Shown: positions 8,339 to 16,889 of the stretch, one piece after another
How positions within the stretch are numbered: position 1 is the stretch's first letter
How the letters are laid out: each line of letters starts with the position of its first letter
DNA from: Planctomycetia bacterium
Lineage (GTDB): Bacteria > Planctomycetota > UBA8108 > SXIK01
DNA: 39,718 bases
Assembly (NCBI GenBank): GCA_005772855.1
Contig: SXIK01000038.1
Coordinates: forward strand, 1 to 39,718
Direction: 5' to 3'
Notes under the pieces: model-generated
Databases searched by the model: none
Told to the model about the DNA's origin: nothing
Seen by the model: only the letters and a program-made list of their open reading frames with translations
Made by a program: the position numbers and the translations under genes

Positions 8339-9460
8339 TCAACCATTGCAGGTTAGTGAGTCACTGGTGGGATCAAACCCACGGTCGGGGTAAGGCGGAG
8401 GGAGAGCCTGAAGGCCCTGGAAAAGTCGCTGAAGAAGCGCCAACACGTCCGTGATGTTGACTCTACCGTTATCGTCCACGTCAGCAGCGTCCTCGCACTC
8501 AACAGGCTGACCCTGGAACAAGTGGCCGAGGATAGCGATCGCATCGGAGAGGTTGAGCCCCGGCTTGCCGTTCGCATCGCCTCGGAGGAAAGTTCTCCGC
8601 TCTAGAACGCAAGAGGCCCGACAGCCTTCCACCAAACCAGTCTTGAGAAGCACGATCTCGTAACGAAGGGATAATGAATTCGGAGGCACAGCCGTGTCTT
8701 CAAAGGTCACAGTCCCCGACGGCAGAAAGTCGATGATCCTCTGGGAATCCCTGAATATCCGATAACCAACCGCCTGCCCCTCTGCCACACCCGTCCAGGA
8801 CAACTTGACGCTGTTGCCCTTCTCCTGACAGAGGAAATCAGTGACGTAGGCACCTCCCTCAGCGAGCGAAATCTCCAGTGGCGCGGGCGGAGTGGCTTCA
8901 AGGGCTTCCCCTCGCGCGCCAAAGACACGCGTCGAGGGATCCACGATGGAGAAGCACGATCGCGTCACGACTGAAAGAATCGCCTTCTCCCCCGCTGTCG
9001 CCACGCCCCTGGGAAGGAAAACGAAGCGCCCGAGGTCCACACTCTTGTCCTTCAAGATCAAGGACTGCCCGTCGCCGTAAGCGCTCCCGACCACTGCAGC
9101 CACATCGAGTCCGGCTCCATCTCCCCAGGGGTCCGAGCTCGCCTCCGGGCAAGGGGCAAATCCCCCACCGAAGGGTGGGCGGCCATTCACAAACACCTGG
9201 CCCCCGAGTGCCAGAGGCTGGTAATCAAGGGCCTCGAGATACTGCGTCGGATAGCTCAGGAAGACCTGGTAGCCAGCCACCGCTCGTGCCTTGGGGTTCA
9301 ATAGCCGCAAGGTAATGCTCACGACTTCTCCAGGACAATCTCGAGAGTTGGGGGCATCGAGCGCCAACTCAAAGACAAGGTCCTGGGCCCTTTGTGGAGT
9401 GGCGACGGGCAGGCCGGCCAGGACAGCAAGGAGAGTGGGGGCAAATCGAAAATGGTTCAT
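8339..9460 (-). CDS. Secreted protein with cohesin-like domain, FN3 domain and dockerin-like repeats
   Basis: A 373-residue exported protein of unknown role. Residues 1-25 form a signal peptide (FAPTLLAVLAGLPVATPQRA). Residues about 27-190 resemble a cohesin-type beta-sandwich (VAGYQVFLSYPTQYLEALDY), about 207-285 an FN3 domain (VKLSW, VGYRIFRD, YEIVLL), and about 293-350 two dockerin-like EF-hand repeats, DANGKPGLNLSDAIAIL and DVDDNGRVNITDVLALL, which provide the Asp/Asn pattern for calcium. The ATG at 9460 is chosen because it starts the signal peptide and has AAAAAGG upstream. The protein is followed by its own terminator. The domain assignments are from pattern reading; binding partners are unknown. 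Confidence 0.8.
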   Translation of the reverse strand: MNHFRFAPTLLAVLAGLPVATPQRAQDLVFELALDAPNSRDCPGEVVSITLRLLNPKARAVAGYQVFLSYPTQYLEALDYQPLALGGQVFVNGRPPFGGGFAPCPEASSDPWGDGAGLDVAAVVGSAYGDGQSLILKDKSVDLGRFVFLPRGVATAGEKAILSVVTRSCFSIVDPSTRVFGARGEALEATPPAPLEISLAEGGAYVTDFLCQEKGNSVKLSWTGVAEGQAVGYRIFRDSQRIIDFLPSGTVTFEDTAVPPNSLSLRYEIVLLKTGLVEGCRASCVLERRTFLRGDANGKPGLNLSDAIAILGHLFQGQPVECEDAADVDDNGRVNITDVLALLQRLFQGLQALPPPYPDRGFDPTSDSLTCNG

Positions 9461-9687
9461 TGGAACTGCCTTTTTCTCGGGACCCGAAAACGGCGACAAG
9501 GCCGAGCCCCACCGCCCAAGGTCGCCAGAAGGTCGGGGGGACCACGGCCTCCAGGCGGCGAAGGGACCCCGGGGCCGAGGTCGATGCCGCCTGAGCGCTC
9601 GTGTAGCGGCTCGAGGAAACACGAATGACTCCGATTATAGGCCTCGGCCCGATCGGGTCACCAGGCAAAATTCAGCGCCGATCCGCC

Positions 9688-10632
9688 TTACCGGCAAGGC
9701 AGTAAGTCGTCGGTTCGGTCACCGCCGGGTAGAGGATAGGGCGCAGGCATCTTCACACCGCCAAGGAAGAGGAAGTTGAGCGTGAAGATCGGGTCTCCCA
9801 GGTTAACGACCCCGTCGTCGTTCGAGTCGAGAGCGTCCCGGCAGTCTCTGGCGGGCTCGCCCAGAAAGAGGAAATTCAAGATGCTTATAGCATCGGTGAT
9901 GTTCACGAACCCTTCGCCGGAAGCGTCGCCCCGCACGAACTTCTTTTGAACATGGATCCGCCCCTTCATGCCCATGTGCTCGTGGGGCCTGCAGAAGTAA
10001 GGGTACTCGCCCGCTTTGAGGAACTGGAAGGCGAAGACGGGCAAGGCGTCCGACGATAGGGCGTCGAACAAAGCTCCGGGCAGATCCGAAGGCTCGGAGG
10101 AGAGACCGCTGGTGACCGTGTGATCATCCTCCATGGGCTCGTGCTCCCAGCGAACTGTGTCACCCTCGAAAACGTGGACAATTTGGGGGTTGAACACATT
10201 GTCCACCACGGCCACGCGAAAGGAAAATTCACCCGAGGAAATCTGGACGAAACCGATCTGATTGGGGTGTTGTCGGCAGAAAAAAGCGAACCCGTCGGCT
10301 TGAAACTCACTGAAAGTATGGCTGAACGTTGGGTGAAATTCATCGACAAGCCCTTCAAAAATCGCCCCGGGCTCGTCAACGGTCCCCGGAGCGCCGTCTG
10401 GAAGGCCACTTGCGATCGTATGCGTGCCGCGCTGCCACACCCAGCGAACGGTATCCCCAGGCTGAATGGAAAGGGACTGCGGTAGAAAGGCCGCCTGAAA
10501 CATGTCGATCGTCGGGTCGCCGGCAAGGGAGTTACCAGCCGACGTGACCGCGCCCACAATCCACAGGAAAGCCAGAACCCAGCTCACTCCAGGACTCAGT
10601 CGCCTCCTTCTGGCTCCATCGCAGATGGGCAT
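9688..10632 (-). CDS. Secreted double-cupredoxin protein with dockerin-like repeats
   Basis: A 314-residue exported protein with two tandem plastocyanin-like copper domains. After a signal peptide (about 1-37), domain 1 spans about 40-132 and domain 2 about 137-230. Domain 2 has the full type 1 copper set: His171 (DDHTV), Cys214, His217 and Met222 (FCRPHEHMGMKG). Domain 1 has His71, Cys119 and His122 (FCRQHPNQIG) but no Met at the axial position. Residues 234-295 are two dockerin-like EF-hand repeats (DASGEGFVNITDAISIL, SNDDGVVNLGDPIF). The chosen ATG at 10632 begins the signal peptide; a TTG at 10674 would add 14 residues. Likely a periplasmic or surface electron carrier or copper binder. 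Confidence 0.85.
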   Translation of the reverse strand: MPICDGARRRRLSPGVSWVLAFLWIVGAVTSAGNSLAGDPTIDMFQAAFLPQSLSIQPGDTVRWVWQRGTHTIASGLPDGAPGTVDEPGAIFEGLVDEFHPTFSHTFSEFQADGFAFFCRQHPNQIGFVQISSGEFSFRVAVVDNVFNPQIVHVFEGDTVRWEHEPMEDDHTVTSGLSSEPSDLPGALFDALSSDALPVFAFQFLKAGEYPYFCRPHEHMGMKGRIHVQKKFVRGDASGEGFVNITDAISILNFLFLGEPARDCRDALDSNDDGVVNLGDPIFTLNFLFLGGVKMPAPYPLPGGDRTDDLLPCR

Positions 10633-10760
10633 CGGCACGCAGCGCCTCACAAAAAAACACTTAACCTTCACCAAGCCGCCATTCTACTCTTCCTCAAGCC
10701 AACACGGCATGGAGACCCAGCGCTACTGCGCGCCGGGTCGCCTGTTTGACACGTTTTCAA

Positions 10761-10769
10761 TGCTATGAT
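10761..10769 (+). promoter_or_regulatory. Candidate extended -10 promoter for the Cys-cluster/HTH gene
   Basis: TGCTATGAT fits an extended -10 element (TGn followed by TATGAT). A TTGACA at 10746-10751 lies only 12 bases upstream of the hexamer, too close for a standard pair, so the extended -10 reading is preferred. Transcription would begin near 10776, about 29 bases before the ATG at 10805. Confidence 0.4.
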
Positions 10770-10804
10770 AGCCTCCCCCCCGGTTGCTGAAAAGAGATAT
10801 CGAC

Positions 10805-11134
10805 ATGTGCCATGAATGCCCGCTCCGTCGAACCTGCCCCAACATTTGCGAGTTCGTTGAGCTCCAGCTCCCGAGCCTGGAGGCAGGCCGAGTCGACCAC
10901 GAGGATCTCGAGCGGATCCACCAGGGCCGAATCATGACGAATGCATTGCTGGACAATGTTGATGTCCTGACAAATCGCCAGAAACAGGTCGTCGAATTCT
11001 ATTACCGAGAAAACCTCCAGCAGGTCGAAATCGCGCGGACGCTCAGCATTTCCCAGCAAGCGGTTGGAGACGCGCTTGCCCGCGCCAAGCTCACCATCGG
11101 GAAAAAGCTGAAGGGATACCCCAGTTTCCTGTAG
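10805..11134 (+). CDS. Small DNA-binding protein: four-Cys cluster plus sigma-70 region-4-like HTH
   Basis: This 109-residue cytoplasmic protein begins with a tight cysteine cluster, Cys2, Cys5, Cys11 and Cys15 (CHECPLRRTCPNIC), which could bind zinc or an iron-sulfur cluster. The C-terminal half (about 55-105) reads as a sigma-70 region 4 helix-turn-helix: LTNRQKQVVEFYYRENL, QVEIARTLSISQQAV, ALARAKLTIGKKL. There is no region 2, so it is not a complete sigma factor. The ATG at 10805 is preceded by AAAAGAGA; a TTG at 10784 would add seven residues and spoil the terminal Cys placement. It stands alone between two secreted-protein genes on opposite strands. Function: probable transcription regulator, possibly metal- or redox-responsive (inference). 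Confidence 0.75.
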   Translation: MCHECPLRRTCPNICEFVELQLPSLEAGRVDHEDLERIHQGRIMTNALLDNVDVLTNRQKQVVEFYYRENLQQVEIARTLSISQQAVGDALARAKLTIGKKLKGYPSFL

Positions 11135-11345
11135 CAAGCCGCTGGGTTGTTGCCTTCTGCGACCCGCTCGGCCGTCGACCCCCAGTTCCTGCCGTGTTCA
11201 CCATTCGGCAAATTGACTCCCGTGGAGGCATCGGTATACTCGGAACGTTGTCTGCCCACCTCTTTGTCCTTCCCCTGCCGAGGGAACCTCTCGCGGCAAA
11301 AAGTCTTGAATTAACATGGACTTGGTCCTTCCGGGAAACATTCGC

Positions 11346-13703
11346 ATGTATAGCGCCATTCTGTCGAGGCTTTCTCCCGTCAGGAGCGTCCTTGTGGCCG
11401 TGGTCCTGTCTCAGACTCTCCTCGCATCGAGACCTCTGGGAGCCCAGAACTGCCCCTGCGCAACGAACATGAGTCTCGGCTCTTGCCTTGAGACCACGCT
11501 CAAGTATCCCGACTCTTTTCCAGGATCGGTACTGATTGTGCCTCGCCAGGGCAATCCCTCACTGATTTATGCAGTCGACCTCTACGGCGGGTTCACGTAT
11601 TTCAGCGCGGTGAGCGGGGGGGTATTCGAGCTCAGCGCCGACAAGCGGGCCCCTTCGCCACGCGGCTCGAGCGCCACCACCGGCCTCGCCTTTCGCCAGA
11701 GCGGGGCCGAGACGACGTTGTTCTGGGCCATCGAAGACCGGCTGATCAGCTCGGACCTCATTGACCAGGCCGGCATACCTGCGCAACGCGTGCGCGACCT
11801 AGGCCCGGTACAGCTTGAAAGGCTTGCGGAGATGCTCCGCGAGTTCACTGGAGACAAGTCCATCGTAAAGGGCCGCCTGGGAGGCATAACTTATCACAAA
11901 AGCCGTGAAAAGCTCTGGGGCGTGGACATCGAAAATGACGTTTACTTCGAGTTCGAGGAGAACGGTCAACTCAGCCTCAACGACGGTAAACCCATCTTCT
12001 TCTTTAACCCAAAGCGCTCCAGGACGAGCAGCGCCGGCGCCTACGGCAACTCAATCGCCTACGTCGAGAGCCAGGGCAAGGAGTATTTCGACATTCCTGT
12101 CGGCCTCCTGGCAGACCGACGCCCCAGCGAGGTGCATCGGGTTTACGCCTCCAACAGCGAGGCTCCGGATTCACATCGAATCGGTGATTCGACAGGGTTG
12201 TTCTACCCCCTCGACTCGTCCGTCGGCTCGCCGAAATGGGTAACCGGCATCGCCTTCTGGCCCGATTCATGCAATAAAGACCAGCACAGCGAGTTACTCC
12301 TCGACCTCGACCAGGTCTCTGGCCTGCCCAGGGTCCTCCAAGTTCCAGCCGACGTGGCCGACTCGGCCACAATTGCCGATTTCGCCTGCGTCACGGAGGC
12401 TCCCACCGAGGTCAAGTTGACGTGGCGCAAGACCATGCCCTACACAAGCCTCAAGATCAGCCGGAAGAGCCTCACAAGGTCCAACGAGCCCGCGGTCACC
12501 ATTTTCGAGAACACGTCTTTCGAGAACGACCCAGAGACCTTCAATGACAAGGGCGTCCTCGACGGTACCCATGAATACACGGCAACCGTCACCGCGAAAA
12601 GCGCTCTTCCCACCGTCACCTGCCGTGTCACTCTTGGGGTCGGCACGGTGATCGCATCGAGGCAATTTCTGGGGGCCGGGAGCTCCAACAATCCAGCACC
12701 TTACGCCATGACTGTAATCAATGTCGAGACGGTCCTGGTCGCCGATCTCTACACGGGTGATGCCGAGATGTTCGACCTCGACCTCGCGCCCAAGGGCACA
12801 CTTCAGGGACCGATCGCCACTGGCCAGACCGTTGGCCTCGCCTGGGACAGCCTGGCAAACCGACTCTATTGGCTCGAGCACAACAACGGCAATCACTTCA
12901 TCCACACAACCGAAATCGCGGGCACTCGCCTCGGATCTGCCGTGCCCACAGAAGCGCCGCGGAACCTCACGAAGAGCGTTCAACTGGCTGAAATAGCCTT
13001 TGACCCCGTGAAGAATTACCTCTGGACAGTCGACCTGAAAAACCAGGTGATTTATGGTCTGACCTCACAGGGAAAGATTCCAGCGGAGTTCCAGTCAACC
13101 CAGATCGCTAACCCAGAGCCGCTCGGAATTCTTGGCGGCGGCATCGCGGTTTTCAGCGGTGACGACAAGGCCGTGACCCTGGACATCACGCTCGGAAAAG
13201 AGGCCAATGGCCTCGCCGGGCAAATCGGACGATTTGAGTACTCTCGGACCAGCTTCAACACCAAGAAACAGATCGCACGGCTCGAACTTCTCAGCACGAC
13301 AGGTGCCTCTGATTTCGGTGGGATGGAGGTTGTGAAAAAGTCTGAGACCGACCACTTTGAGTATGTGGTCGGTGTTGACACTCGCACCATCTACAAGATC
13401 GCGCTCAGCTCGCCCACGTCAAAGTTCGTCCCATTTCGACGGGGCGACGTGAATAACGACGCTACCCTCAACATTTCAGACCCGAGCTTCCTGCTGGGGA
13501 ACCTCTTCAAGGGAGGGCCGGAGCCTGCCTGCAAGCAGACGGCTGACGCTGACGATTCCAACGCTGTCGACATCTCCGACGCCGTGTACTTGTTCAACTT
13601 TCTCTTCAAGGGCGGCACCCCGCCAGCAGCCCCCTTCTCCACCTGCGGCATCGATCTGGGCTCGAATGTGCCGTGCGATTCAGCAAACTGCGTGGACGCA
13701 TGA
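11346..13703 (+). CDS. Large secreted dockerin-like protein with propeller-like domains
   Basis: A 785-residue exported protein that I cannot assign to a function. It has a signal peptide ending LLASRPLGAQ (about 24-34). The body contains two blocks of repeating beta-strand sequence that resemble propeller blades (GITYHKSREKLWGVD, GLAWDSLANRLYWLE, IAFDPVKNYLWTVD). They flank a FN3-like segment around residues 350-440 (EVKLTWRKTMPYTSLKISR). The C-terminus carries two dockerin-like EF-hand repeats (DVNNDATLNISDPSFLLG and DADDSNAVDISDAVYLF). The ATG at 11346 gives a normal signal peptide; the ATG at 11316 would add ten residues. It may be a surface protein retained through its repeats. Confidence 0.75.
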   Translation: MYSAILSRLSPVRSVLVAVVLSQTLLASRPLGAQNCPCATNMSLGSCLETTLKYPDSFPGSVLIVPRQGNPSLIYAVDLYGGFTYFSAVSGGVFELSADKRAPSPRGSSATTGLAFRQSGAETTLFWAIEDRLISSDLIDQAGIPAQRVRDLGPVQLERLAEMLREFTGDKSIVKGRLGGITYHKSREKLWGVDIENDVYFEFEENGQLSLNDGKPIFFFNPKRSRTSSAGAYGNSIAYVESQGKEYFDIPVGLLADRRPSEVHRVYASNSEAPDSHRIGDSTGLFYPLDSSVGSPKWVTGIAFWPDSCNKDQHSELLLDLDQVSGLPRVLQVPADVADSATIADFACVTEAPTEVKLTWRKTMPYTSLKISRKSLTRSNEPAVTIFENTSFENDPETFNDKGVLDGTHEYTATVTAKSALPTVTCRVTLGVGTVIASRQFLGAGSSNNPAPYAMTVINVETVLVADLYTGDAEMFDLDLAPKGTLQGPIATGQTVGLAWDSLANRLYWLEHNNGNHFIHTTEIAGTRLGSAVPTEAPRNLTKSVQLAEIAFDPVKNYLWTVDLKNQVIYGLTSQGKIPAEFQSTQIANPEPLGILGGGIAVFSGDDKAVTLDITLGKEANGLAGQIGRFEYSRTSFNTKKQIARLELLSTTGASDFGGMEVVKKSETDHFEYVVGVDTRTIYKIALSSPTSKFVPFRRGDVNNDATLNISDPSFLLGNLFKGGPEPACKQTADADDSNAVDISDAVYLFNFLFKGGTPPAAPFSTCGIDLGSNVPCDSANCVDA

Positions 13704-14076
13704 CAGCCCCCCCGTGCCGCAGGTCCGCGAGTTTGCGCTGTACCCTACGCTGACACCGCTCTGAGGTCGGCTGGAGGCGTGGGTGGTGCGGAGCCTCGTG
13801 CCGGAACCCAACTGCGCGACACAGCACCGCGGCTTGGCCCTTCAAGTTGCGGCAGCAATATAGCCACCCATGGCGTTGGGTGGTCCGATAACCGTCGATT
13901 TTCCTGGCCTCGGGACAAACCGCTTCCTCCCTGCCCGAAGAATATGTTAACATTCTACCGCTAGTAGAAGAGAATTTGTTGGCGCGGAGCAGGACGTCGG
14001 ACAAGAAGGTTCGGACTCCCGATAGAGATCTCTGCGAAGCTGGACTTTTCAAGAAGTGAGCGTGAAGAGGAGCAAC
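13704..14076. other. Intergenic region with a 7-bp inverted repeat
   Basis: About 370 bases without a supported gene. CCACCCA (13864-13870) and TGGGTGG (13877-13883) form a perfect 7-bp hairpin with a 6-nt loop that might end the 11346-13703 transcript, although no T-run follows directly. The AT-richer stretch at about 13940-13980 is the likeliest promoter area for the amidase gene, but no clear consensus is visible. Confidence 0.5.
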
Positions 14077-15273
14077 ATGCCCTATCGTCCTGGCCTCGTG
14101 AGTTTCGCTATTGTGGCCCTGGCAGCCGTCTACGGGTGTCGGTCCGCTGGCTCCAGGGGCAGAAGCTCCGATCGGGAAGTCGCAAGCCACGGCATCGCAG
14201 ACCTGCGCTCCGAGCGGGGCCCGGAGACCCCCGAGGCGCTCTATGCGCGGGCATTGTCTCTGGCAACGACACCGGATGGCAAGGCGCGAGCTTACCTTTC
14301 GCTCGGAAGGGCCCAGCTCAAAGGAGGCCGGGGGCAAGATGCGCTAAAGTCGTTCTACGAGGCCCGGCGACTCGCATACGACGGAGACCTCTCACCCGCA
14401 ATCCATCAAGCTATAGGCGACGCTTACTTCGACCTCGGAGATTACAATTTGGCTCGTCGCTACCTCGGCAAAGCCGCGGTGGAGGGCATCACCAACGATC
14501 GAGATGTCCTCTACGCGAAGCTTGTCATGTGCTGTCGAGCTGTGGAGGACATTGACGCAGCCACCGAATACCGCAAGAGGCTCGGACACCCTATTTCCGA
14601 AGAGGCCCGTTCCATTCTGGCTGCGGAGGCTTGGCTGAAGAATTCCTACAGCTCTCCAGGGGGCTCGCAAGGATACCCCTCGACTCTCCGTCCCGCCCCG
14701 AGGCCGCCAACGACCATCGCCCGCTCCGACGCAGAGGACAAGCTGCGGGTCTATTCCCGCACGAACTGGAGCGCTCGATCGCCTCGCAGCAACATTGAGC
14801 CAATGGGTCGCGTTGAGAAGATCACGGTCCATCATTCTGGCGGTGACAACATCTGGAGCAGTTCAGCCGCCGACACAGCCGACGAGATTCGAAAAATTCA
14901 ACGCTACCATCAGAACGACAAGGGCTGGGCCGACATTGGTTACCACTATGTTGTCGACCGCTCGGGCGCAATCTGGCAGGGCCGAAAGCTCCGCTACCAG
15001 GGCGCGCACGCACGGGGCTCTGCCAATGAGGGCAATGTTGGAATCGTTCTTCTTGGGAACTACATGCACCAGGGCCTCACGCAGGCCCAGAAGGGGAGCC
15101 TCGAGACCTTGATCGAGACACTCTGCGAGCACTTCTCAGTCCCGGCCAATCGAATCTACACCCACGGCGAAATCCTTGATGGCAAAACCGAGTGCCCCGG
15201 CCCGGAGATTTCAAGGTGCGTGAAGGAAATTCGCGAGGACATTCGCCGACGTCTCGTGGCCTACAGGCCCTGA
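14077..15273 (+). CDS. Lipoprotein N-acetylmuramoyl-L-alanine amidase (Amidase_2/PGRP fold) with TPR-like N-domain
   Basis: Predicted to cut the MurNAc-L-Ala bond of peptidoglycan in the periplasm. The 398-residue protein starts with a lipoprotein-type signal ending at Cys21 (AIVALAAVYGC), followed by TPR-like helices (about 55-170: ARAYLSLGRAQLKGGRGQDA, AIGDAYFDLGDYNLARRYL), a Pro-rich linker, and a zinc amidase domain (about 235-395). Zinc-ligand candidates are the His in ITVHHSG, the His in YTHGEI, and the Cys in TECPGPEI; GWADIGYHYVVDRSGAIWQGR (read in two parts) is the family core. The ATG at 14077 has AGAGGAG five bases upstream; a GTG at 14056 is less good. Wall recycling or remodelling is likely. 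Confidence 0.88.
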   Translation: MPYRPGLVSFAIVALAAVYGCRSAGSRGRSSDREVASHGIADLRSERGPETPEALYARALSLATTPDGKARAYLSLGRAQLKGGRGQDALKSFYEARRLAYDGDLSPAIHQAIGDAYFDLGDYNLARRYLGKAAVEGITNDRDVLYAKLVMCCRAVEDIDAATEYRKRLGHPISEEARSILAAEAWLKNSYSSPGGSQGYPSTLRPAPRPPTTIARSDAEDKLRVYSRTNWSARSPRSNIEPMGRVEKITVHHSGGDNIWSSSAADTADEIRKIQRYHQNDKGWADIGYHYVVDRSGAIWQGRKLRYQGAHARGSANEGNVGIVLLGNYMHQGLTQAQKGSLETLIETLCEHFSVPANRIYTHGEILDGKTECPGPEISRCVKEIREDIRRRLVAYRP

Positions 15274-15321
15274 AAGTTTCTGGAGCACCAGCTCACGAAC
15301 GTGGTCCTTGGGCTGCTTGAC

Positions 15322-15699
15322 TCAAGGCGCGCGGGAGGAAATCTGAACCATGCGCTCCCAGCAGTCGGGCTGCCTCGGGTCGTTCTCCGCAGTCTTGTTT
15401 CGTCGCACGAAGCCGCAGTCGACACACTTGTGAATAAGCGCCCAGCCCACCGCAGGCGAACCTTCGAGCGCTGTCGGCTCCATGAGCCCGCCACAGGGCG
15501 AGGCCCGGTCTCCGGGCACAACATCCACGTGGCGCGACCAGAGACATCGGGGGCAGTGGCTGCGAAAACTGCCGTTCTTGAGCGGCAAGACCTCCTCGCC
15601 ACAGACGAGGCAGCGAAAGGCATCGTTGCCAGTGCCGACGAAGTTGCGGCGAGAGACCTCGACATCCTCCCCAGCTCTCCTCCCTCGGCGCTTCGGCAT
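15322..15699 (-). CDS. RNHCP-domain zinc-ribbon protein
   Basis: A 125-residue cytoplasmic protein of the RNHCP family, named for its conserved motif and of unknown function. It shows FRCLVCGEEVLPL (Cys30, Cys33), SHCPRCLWSRHVDVVPGDR (His48, Cys49, Cys52), SPCGGLMEP, and a second pair HKCVDCG (Cys92, Cys95), consistent with two zinc ribbons. The ATG at 15699 is preferred over a TTG at 15741. It converges on the amidase gene (48-nt gap) and diverges from threonine aldolase, whose start is 50 bases away, so the two promoters would overlap. Confidence 0.85.
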   Translation of the reverse strand: MPKRRGRRAGEDVEVSRRNFVGTGNDAFRCLVCGEEVLPLKNGSFRSHCPRCLWSRHVDVVPGDRASPCGGLMEPTALEGSPAVGWALIHKCVDCGFVRRNKTAENDPRQPDCWERMVQISSRAP

Positions 15700-15749
15700 G
15701 GCCAAATTCTCGCTTGGACTAACTCCGGTAACAACCGACAATTCTGCAC

Positions 15750-16805
15750 GTGTTTCCCGTAGACCTCAGAAGCGACACAGTCACCCGACCCGACGCCGCC
15801 ATGTACGAGGCGCTGCGAAGGGCCCCCCTCGGCGATGACGTTTTCGGCGACGACCCCAGCGTCTTGCGGCTCGAGGAAATGGCGGCCGAGATCCTGGGCA
15901 AACAAGCCGCGCTATTCGTCCCGTCCGGCACCATGGGAAACTCGATCGCAATTGCCGTGCAAACGCGGCCTGGCGACGAAGTCTTGACCGAAGCGCAGGC
16001 CCATAGTCTGATCTCCGAGGTCGGGGGCGGCCCGCGCCTCTGGGGAGTCCAGATGACGGCCATTCCGGGCACGGGCGGAATGATTCCGCTGGATAGCATT
16101 CGCCGCGGCGTGAAACCCAACGACATCCACCTCACGCCCGCTCGCCTCCTCATCCTCGAGCAGACGAGCAATCTGGCGGGCGGCCGAATACTGCCTCTCG
16201 ACTACTTACGGAAAGCCTCCAGCCTTGCACGGGAACTGGGCCTACGCTTTCACATCGATGGGGCGCGAATCTTCAACGCCGCGGTAGCGACCGGATTGCC
16301 CGTCCGGGAGTTCGCCGCATGCGCCGACACGGTGATGTTTTGCCTCTCGAAGGGGCTTGGAGCTCCGGTAGGCTCGGTCTTGACGGGAGAGGCGAACGTC
16401 ATCGCGGAGGGCCGACGCGTCCGCAAGCTTCTCGGCGGCGGATTACGCCAGGCCGGGGTGCTCGCCACTTGCGGAATTCATGCACTGGAGCACAACGTCG
16501 AGCGCCTTGAGGAAGACCATGCGAACGCTCGAGGCTTCGCCAGGGCGATCCTCGAGGCCAACCTGCCCGGCGTCGAAGTCGTCCCTCCCGAGACGAACAT
16601 GGTTTACGTGAGAGTCGAGGGCTTTGAGGCCACCGATAACCAGCGGCTACTTCTGAGCCTCAAGGAAGACGGTGTTTGGGCTCTATCGATGCTGGGGCAC
16701 GTCTTGCGGTTCGTTTTTCACAAGGACATCAGTCCCAAAGCTGCTCAAACTGCCCAGGACTTGGTCATTCGCCAGCTTGAAATCAAGTCCAAAGCCCGCA
16801 AATAG
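15750..16805 (+). CDS. ltaE: Low-specificity L-threonine aldolase
   Basis: PLP enzyme splitting L-threonine or L-allo-threonine into glycine and acetaldehyde. The 351-residue protein has the fold-type I aldolase features: DLRSDTVTRP (5-14), GDDVFGDDPSV (28-38), FVPSGTMGN, the active-site His85 in TEAQAH, HIDGARIFNAAV, the PLP lysine Lys201 in CLSKGLGAPVGS, and RKLLGGGLRQAG. Length is normal. The start is a GTG at 15750 with no strong ribosome site. Transcribed away from the RNHCP gene; the ECF sigma gene follows 84 bases after its stop. Confidence 0.94.
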   Translation: MFPVDLRSDTVTRPDAAMYEALRRAPLGDDVFGDDPSVLRLEEMAAEILGKQAALFVPSGTMGNSIAIAVQTRPGDEVLTEAQAHSLISEVGGGPRLWGVQMTAIPGTGGMIPLDSIRRGVKPNDIHLTPARLLILEQTSNLAGGRILPLDYLRKASSLARELGLRFHIDGARIFNAAVATGLPVREFAACADTVMFCLSKGLGAPVGSVLTGEANVIAEGRRVRKLLGGGLRQAGVLATCGIHALEHNVERLEEDHANARGFARAILEANLPGVEVVPPETNMVYVRVEGFEATDNQRLLLSLKEDGVWALSMLGHVLRFVFHKDISPKAAQTAQDLVIRQLEIKSKARK

Positions 16806-16812
16806 CACTTCT

Positions 16813-16839
16813 GGAACTTTATTCCGACTCCGACCTTGA
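16813..16839 (+). promoter_or_regulatory. Candidate ECF-type promoter upstream of the sigma-factor gene
   Basis: GGAACTT at 16813-16819 equals the -35 consensus of many ECF sigma factors (sigma-E type). CTTGA at 16835-16839, after 15 bases, is a weak match to the TCTGA-like -10. It lies just after the ltaE stop and about 50 bases before the sigma ATG, where an autoregulated promoter is expected. The -10 match is poor, so this is tentative. Confidence 0.35.
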
Positions 16840-16889
16840 CCAGGGTACCTTTTTTATCAAGCAACCCTTCCAGGGCATTTTCAAAGGTT

